64,000 bases of DNA from Anisus vortex (lineage: Eukaryota > Mollusca > Gastropoda > Planorbidae): NCBI GenBank assembly GCA_949126835.1, contig OX421497.1:24121612-24185611 (forward strand), written 5' to 3'. The notes beneath the pieces were generated by a model. The model worked only from the letters and a program-made list of their open reading frames with translations. It made no database searches and was not told where the DNA came from. Below, in pieces: positions 60,515 through 64,000 of the stretch (position 1 is the first letter of the stretch; each line of letters opens with the position of its first letter). Made by a program: the position numbers and the translations under genes.

Positions 60515-62359
60515 ATATAGCATTTTGTTTAGGTCTAGCTATTAGTATTGCAGCCTTTACCGTATATTGTTTAGGCCTACTGCTACTAAGTTACTAAGTC
60601 TTCCAGTGACATGTCTTTTTTTAAAGTGTTAAGCTTACTTGTTTGTAGTCCTACTTTATATTTGACGTTTCTTTTACCGTCTTGTTTTGTTAAGTAAAAA
60701 CGTAGACTACTTGACTGATGTTATTTATTTATTGAACCTAGAATACTAAGCTTAGATGCACAAACAGTAAGAGTTTATTTAAAAAGTATACTAATTAACT
60801 GAAACTATAGACTTTGTTGACTAGAAGCCTTCGATGTCACACCCTTTAAGTGCTTGGGGAAATAGATAATAATAAACAATTCTTTGCCAATTTTAACAAG
60901 TTGCGTTCATATTAGATTTATATTTAAATAAAAATTTTATCCAAGTGAAAGGTATGGTAGTATATTATAGGTGTATAGGCTACTTATATTATATGGTTTT
61001 GTTTTAGCTACTGGTTGACTTGAAAGCCATTAATACACATAGTAAGCCAGTGGACTTCAAAATCACAAAGGGAAAATATCTTAATTTTAATTACCGGTAT
61101 GACCAATGTCTATGGCATCTTGAAGGTTGCGATTGCGGTAATAAGCTTATTTCTCAAAACATTGTTGGATTGTTTACATCTTACTGCCCTCACACACGTG
61201 GTGAAAGCGCACCATGCCAAAGGTCAGGGCTGAATAGGGTCTATATCAAAATATGTTGAAGTTGGAACAAATAACATACTTTTAAAATAAGGTAGACTAC
61301 GGTATTCATATCTAATTGCATACACAAATAAGAAATTAGATAAAATTAAGATGTAAAATGTAGATATTAACTCAAAGCTCATTATATGGAAATGTATGAA
61401 AGTTGAAAAAAAAAGAAGACATATTACTTCAAGTAATTGAATCACTTTTTAAATGTGTAAATATAAATTGATGTGTTAAAGTGGTAAATCTAATTACTTA
61501 TAAAAAATACACAAGAAGTGAAATTTACCTTTTTATTAATATTTGTAAAAACAACTATAAAAAGCACTAAAAAAGAACAGTTTTTTTTATTGCATTATAA
61601 TTTTCCAACCCTCATTAATAAACTAAATAGCTTATTATTAAAATTGCGGGGATTTATTCAAGCACTGTGTTGTCTTCACTAAATGATTCAGGTAATTTTA
61701 CTTGGTACTGGAGAGAGTAGAACACTGGTTAGTGGTTAAACAATAAAGTTGCCTCCAACTGTTGACATGCCAAATTTCACGAAAGAATAAGGTCACAGGG
61801 TGAAGAGCAAATACACCTGATCAAACATAGTTTCTCTCATATGGTGCAATGACCAGTCAACTTGGATAACCCTGGCATGATTGTCAAGAACAGAGATGTG
61901 ACAGAAGGCTGTGTGACACATAGACTGAGAAAATCAAACATCAAACAAGAGCATTCAACAAAATGTTCAACTAACTAGGCCTAGTGTAGACATTAGAAAA
62001 AATGTAGTGGACCACATTACTTTGAAATTAAACATTCAGTGCAATAAGTTTTTAAACAAATATATTATCCATATAACAAAATAAGCTTATATTGAGTTTA
62101 ACCCTTTACCATGTCACATATTTCACTAACTATAACTGCTAACCTCTTTCTTTGAAATAAACAAAATAATGCTTGAACATGATGACAATGATAAAGAATA
62201 CAATGTAGAGAATACAAATAATACAATCATAAATAAATGTTAATTTGTTTTGTATTAAAGTAAATTATAAAGCAACTGCATTTAAGTTTTAAAATCGAGA
62301 TTTTTTTCTTTTGATTTTTGATCAACAATGAGTTGTATTATAAAAGTGAAAATATCAAA
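60515..62359. other. AT-rich spacer; likely includes the 3'UTR of the 62-63 kb gene
   Basis: A 34-nt segment at about 61005-61038 (TTTTGTTTTAG acceptor, GTAAGC donor) looks exon-like but is too short to support. Nothing else was seen. Confidence 0.4.
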
Positions 62360-62422
62360 TCATTCTTCTCCATATGCATTTCTTTCAAGCTGTTTCAAAA
62401 GTTCTTGATATAAAGCTATCAT
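62360..62422 (-). CDS. Candidate terminal coding exon of the same unidentified gene
   Basis: The segment follows a good acceptor on the minus strand (GGTTGTATTTCAG) and reads MIALYQELLKQLERNAYGEE, then TGA. Phase 0 matches the donor at 62900/62899, and the intron would be 477 nt. Joined to the preceding exon it gives a continuous amphipathic helix, which supports both exons being real. The first methionine is an internal residue, not a start. A TTTATT at about 61651 (AATAAA on the minus strand) could be the polyadenylation signal. I cannot name the gene. Confidence 0.5.
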   Translation of the reverse strand: MIALYQELLKQLERNAYGEE

Positions 62423-62899
62423 CTGAAATACAACCAAAAGATGAAGTACAATTTAATTAGTATTACAAATGAGATTGAACAAAATAAGTTTCAACAAAAA
62501 AAGTTTTGCTTTCTATTTTAAAAATATTTCAAGACCAAAAAAACAACATTTTAAATGTATATCATGAATCAATCAATAAGAATAAGAATACTTAGATAAA
62601 GTTCAAAATGATTACTATAACAATATTGTTATTCACACACACAAATTCTACTACATCATAGTTATAAGAAATTATTTTTTTTTTAAGTAAAAAAAGAACA
62701 AGAAACATTTGTTGTAAAATTTTCTCACACGGTACCGTAAATAAAATGCTTTGAATTGTGAGATTTTAAATTTTATACTCAACAATTTATAAAATATGAA
62801 ATCCCAAATCTTACTTCAATGTTTATTACAGATTTAATTTTGTTCATATTTATTAAGTAACATTTCAATAATTAGATTATAGTTTTTAAAAGTACAAAC

Positions 62900-62993
62900 C
62901 TGTTCCTCATAGTTTTCTTTGGCAGCTGACAAATATTTTAAGAATTTCATACTTTGGCTGCCCCACCTTTCTGCTTCTTTAAATTTGCAGCAG
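62900..62993 (-). CDS. Candidate internal exon, penultimate coding exon of an unidentified gene
   Basis: A 94-nt minus-strand segment is flanked by a plausible acceptor (pyrimidine-containing tract ending TATTACTATAG) and a donor (GAACAG followed by GTTTGT). It encodes 31 residues after a split codon, beginning CCKFKEAERWGSQSMK and ending ENYEEQ. The composition is protein-like: charged, amphipathic helix-forming, with no low complexity. It ends in phase 0, which matches the start of the exon at 62360-62422. I do not recognise the protein. The helical pattern could belong to a coiled coil or a TPR-like repeat. Upstream exons would lie beyond the right edge of the window or are too short to see. 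Confidence 0.5.
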
Positions 62994-63713
62994 CTATAGT
63001 AATAAAGGTTTAGAGAATAATGGTGAGAGGAGGTTGTGCTATACAAATAGGAAGAAGTATTGGAAAAGAAAAGAACGGACACCATTCCTACACTAAGCTA
63101 ACCATAGCCTTCACCAGGAACAAAAAATACAACTTCTCCAGGGAAACTTGGACATCTTGTAAGTGGCAAATTTTGTAGTGCATATTTTGTTCTGCCTGTT
63201 TAGGACTATCTGTGATATTTAAGGACCAAACATGCTATATAATTGAATAAAGCATATATAAACTTTTAGAAACTAATATTCATCACACACACACATAATT
63301 ATATATATATATGTGTGTGTGTTATATATAAAGCAAAGCCATTGATAAACAAACTGAAAGTGATAACTAAATGCACCAAACCACAAAGAACTAACAAATG
63401 TTAACACTAAATGCTGGACAGTTCAATGCTAATTAAAGTGTAGGATGATGCATTTTGGAAAGGTTATAGAGTATTATCTTTAATAAGAGTGGTTAAATAT
63501 AAATTTAAAAACTGAAATTGATTATTACATGTGAGAAGCAACATGTGTTTCACTACGGCCCAAATATTGTAGATAAAAGAACTTTCCTAGTTGATCCCTT
63601 ATAGTAGGCTTATAGTATAGATGAAATAAATAAAAGAAGTACACAAAGGGGAATAACACAACATTAGTTGCACTGCACTGTTAAAGATGTCTCTGTATCC
63701 TAAAAGGCATGTT

Positions 63714-63768
63714 ATGGGTGGTAACCCAAGACCATCGTAAATACTTACGGTGGTCTTGGGTAACCCAT
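63714..63768. repeat. Hairpin-forming inverted repeat
   Basis: GGTAACCCAAGACCATCGTAA (63720-63740) and its near-complement (63745-63765) flank a 4-base loop, ATAC. Two mismatches occur in the 21-bp stem, and ATGGGT/ACCCAT extends it past a small bulge. Confidence 0.85.
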
Positions 63769-64000
63769 CAGCATTACTACCCTTTGGCAGTGATGCATTG
63801 CTTACATAATTGCAACACCAATAAAACTATTGACACTGAATGGAAGACTGGCCAATAACCATCAGTTTGATCAATCGCCTACAGGAAAGTATTATTTTAC
63901 AATTACAAGAATATATATATAATTATATTTATTGTTTATTTTTTTTTTACACCGAGATTTATTGATGACAAAGAAGGCAAGCAATTTCTGCATTTTTTAA

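Noticed and set aside
61005..61259. A 79-codon plus frame and a 34-nt exon-like piece after a strong TTTTGTTTTAG acceptor
   Set aside because: The frame has no ATG at its start, no known motif and no partner exon; the donor is plausible but the piece is too short to support.

Overview
The window is animal nuclear DNA: AT-rich, mostly non-coding, crowded with minisatellites and with dead or non-autonomous transposons. One complete gene is clear, a single-exon Frizzled-4-class Wnt receptor on the minus strand (44287-46089). The best guess for the source is a mollusc, probably a heterobranch gastropod. This is an inference from the Frizzled type, the tRNA-headed SINEs with a conserved central core, the RTE and Jockey/CR1-like LINE tails, and the hAT and Helitron remnants. 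It is not proven from the sequence alone.

Layout. 0-12 kb: five large tandem arrays (23, 31, 38, 41 and about 40 bp units), several minus-strand SINEs, a second SINE family, and two LINE tails. 12-15 kb: two well-preserved plus-strand SINEs. 15.8-22.9 kb: a stack of DNA transposons. A hAT MITE (15891-16086) abuts a GTF2IRD2-like hAT (16095-18140). Next comes a ZMYM1-like hAT (18725-22848) that has itself been hit by a second hAT MITE (18975-19688), a 5'-truncated RTE LINE (19944-20495) and a long-inverted-repeat element (about 21298-22352). Terminal repeats and target-site duplications can be read for most of them. 22.9-43 kb: further arrays (24/34, 49, 26, 27/24, 26 and 30/31 bp units), a LINE tail, a SINE relic and long featureless AT-rich spacers. 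44-47 kb: Frizzled and its CpG-containing upstream region. 47.3-54.8 kb: three more arrays (about 27, 20 and 58 bp units), two LINE tails in opposite orientation and a Helitron-like element with a tRNA-like segment. 55-64 kb: a degraded LINE, a core-less SINE, a tRNA-like SINE, and two short exons that look like the 3' end of an unidentified minus-strand gene (62360-62993).

The genes do not form a pathway. Frizzled is the only confidently functional protein. Most of the apparent open reading frames, including the longest one, are tandem repeats that lack stop codons. No new multi-gene system was found. The most informative features are the transposon stack with its insertion order, two strongly over-represented 8-bp palindromes, a SINE that seems to share its 3' tail with a resident LINE, and the arginine replacing lysine in the Frizzled KTxxxW motif.
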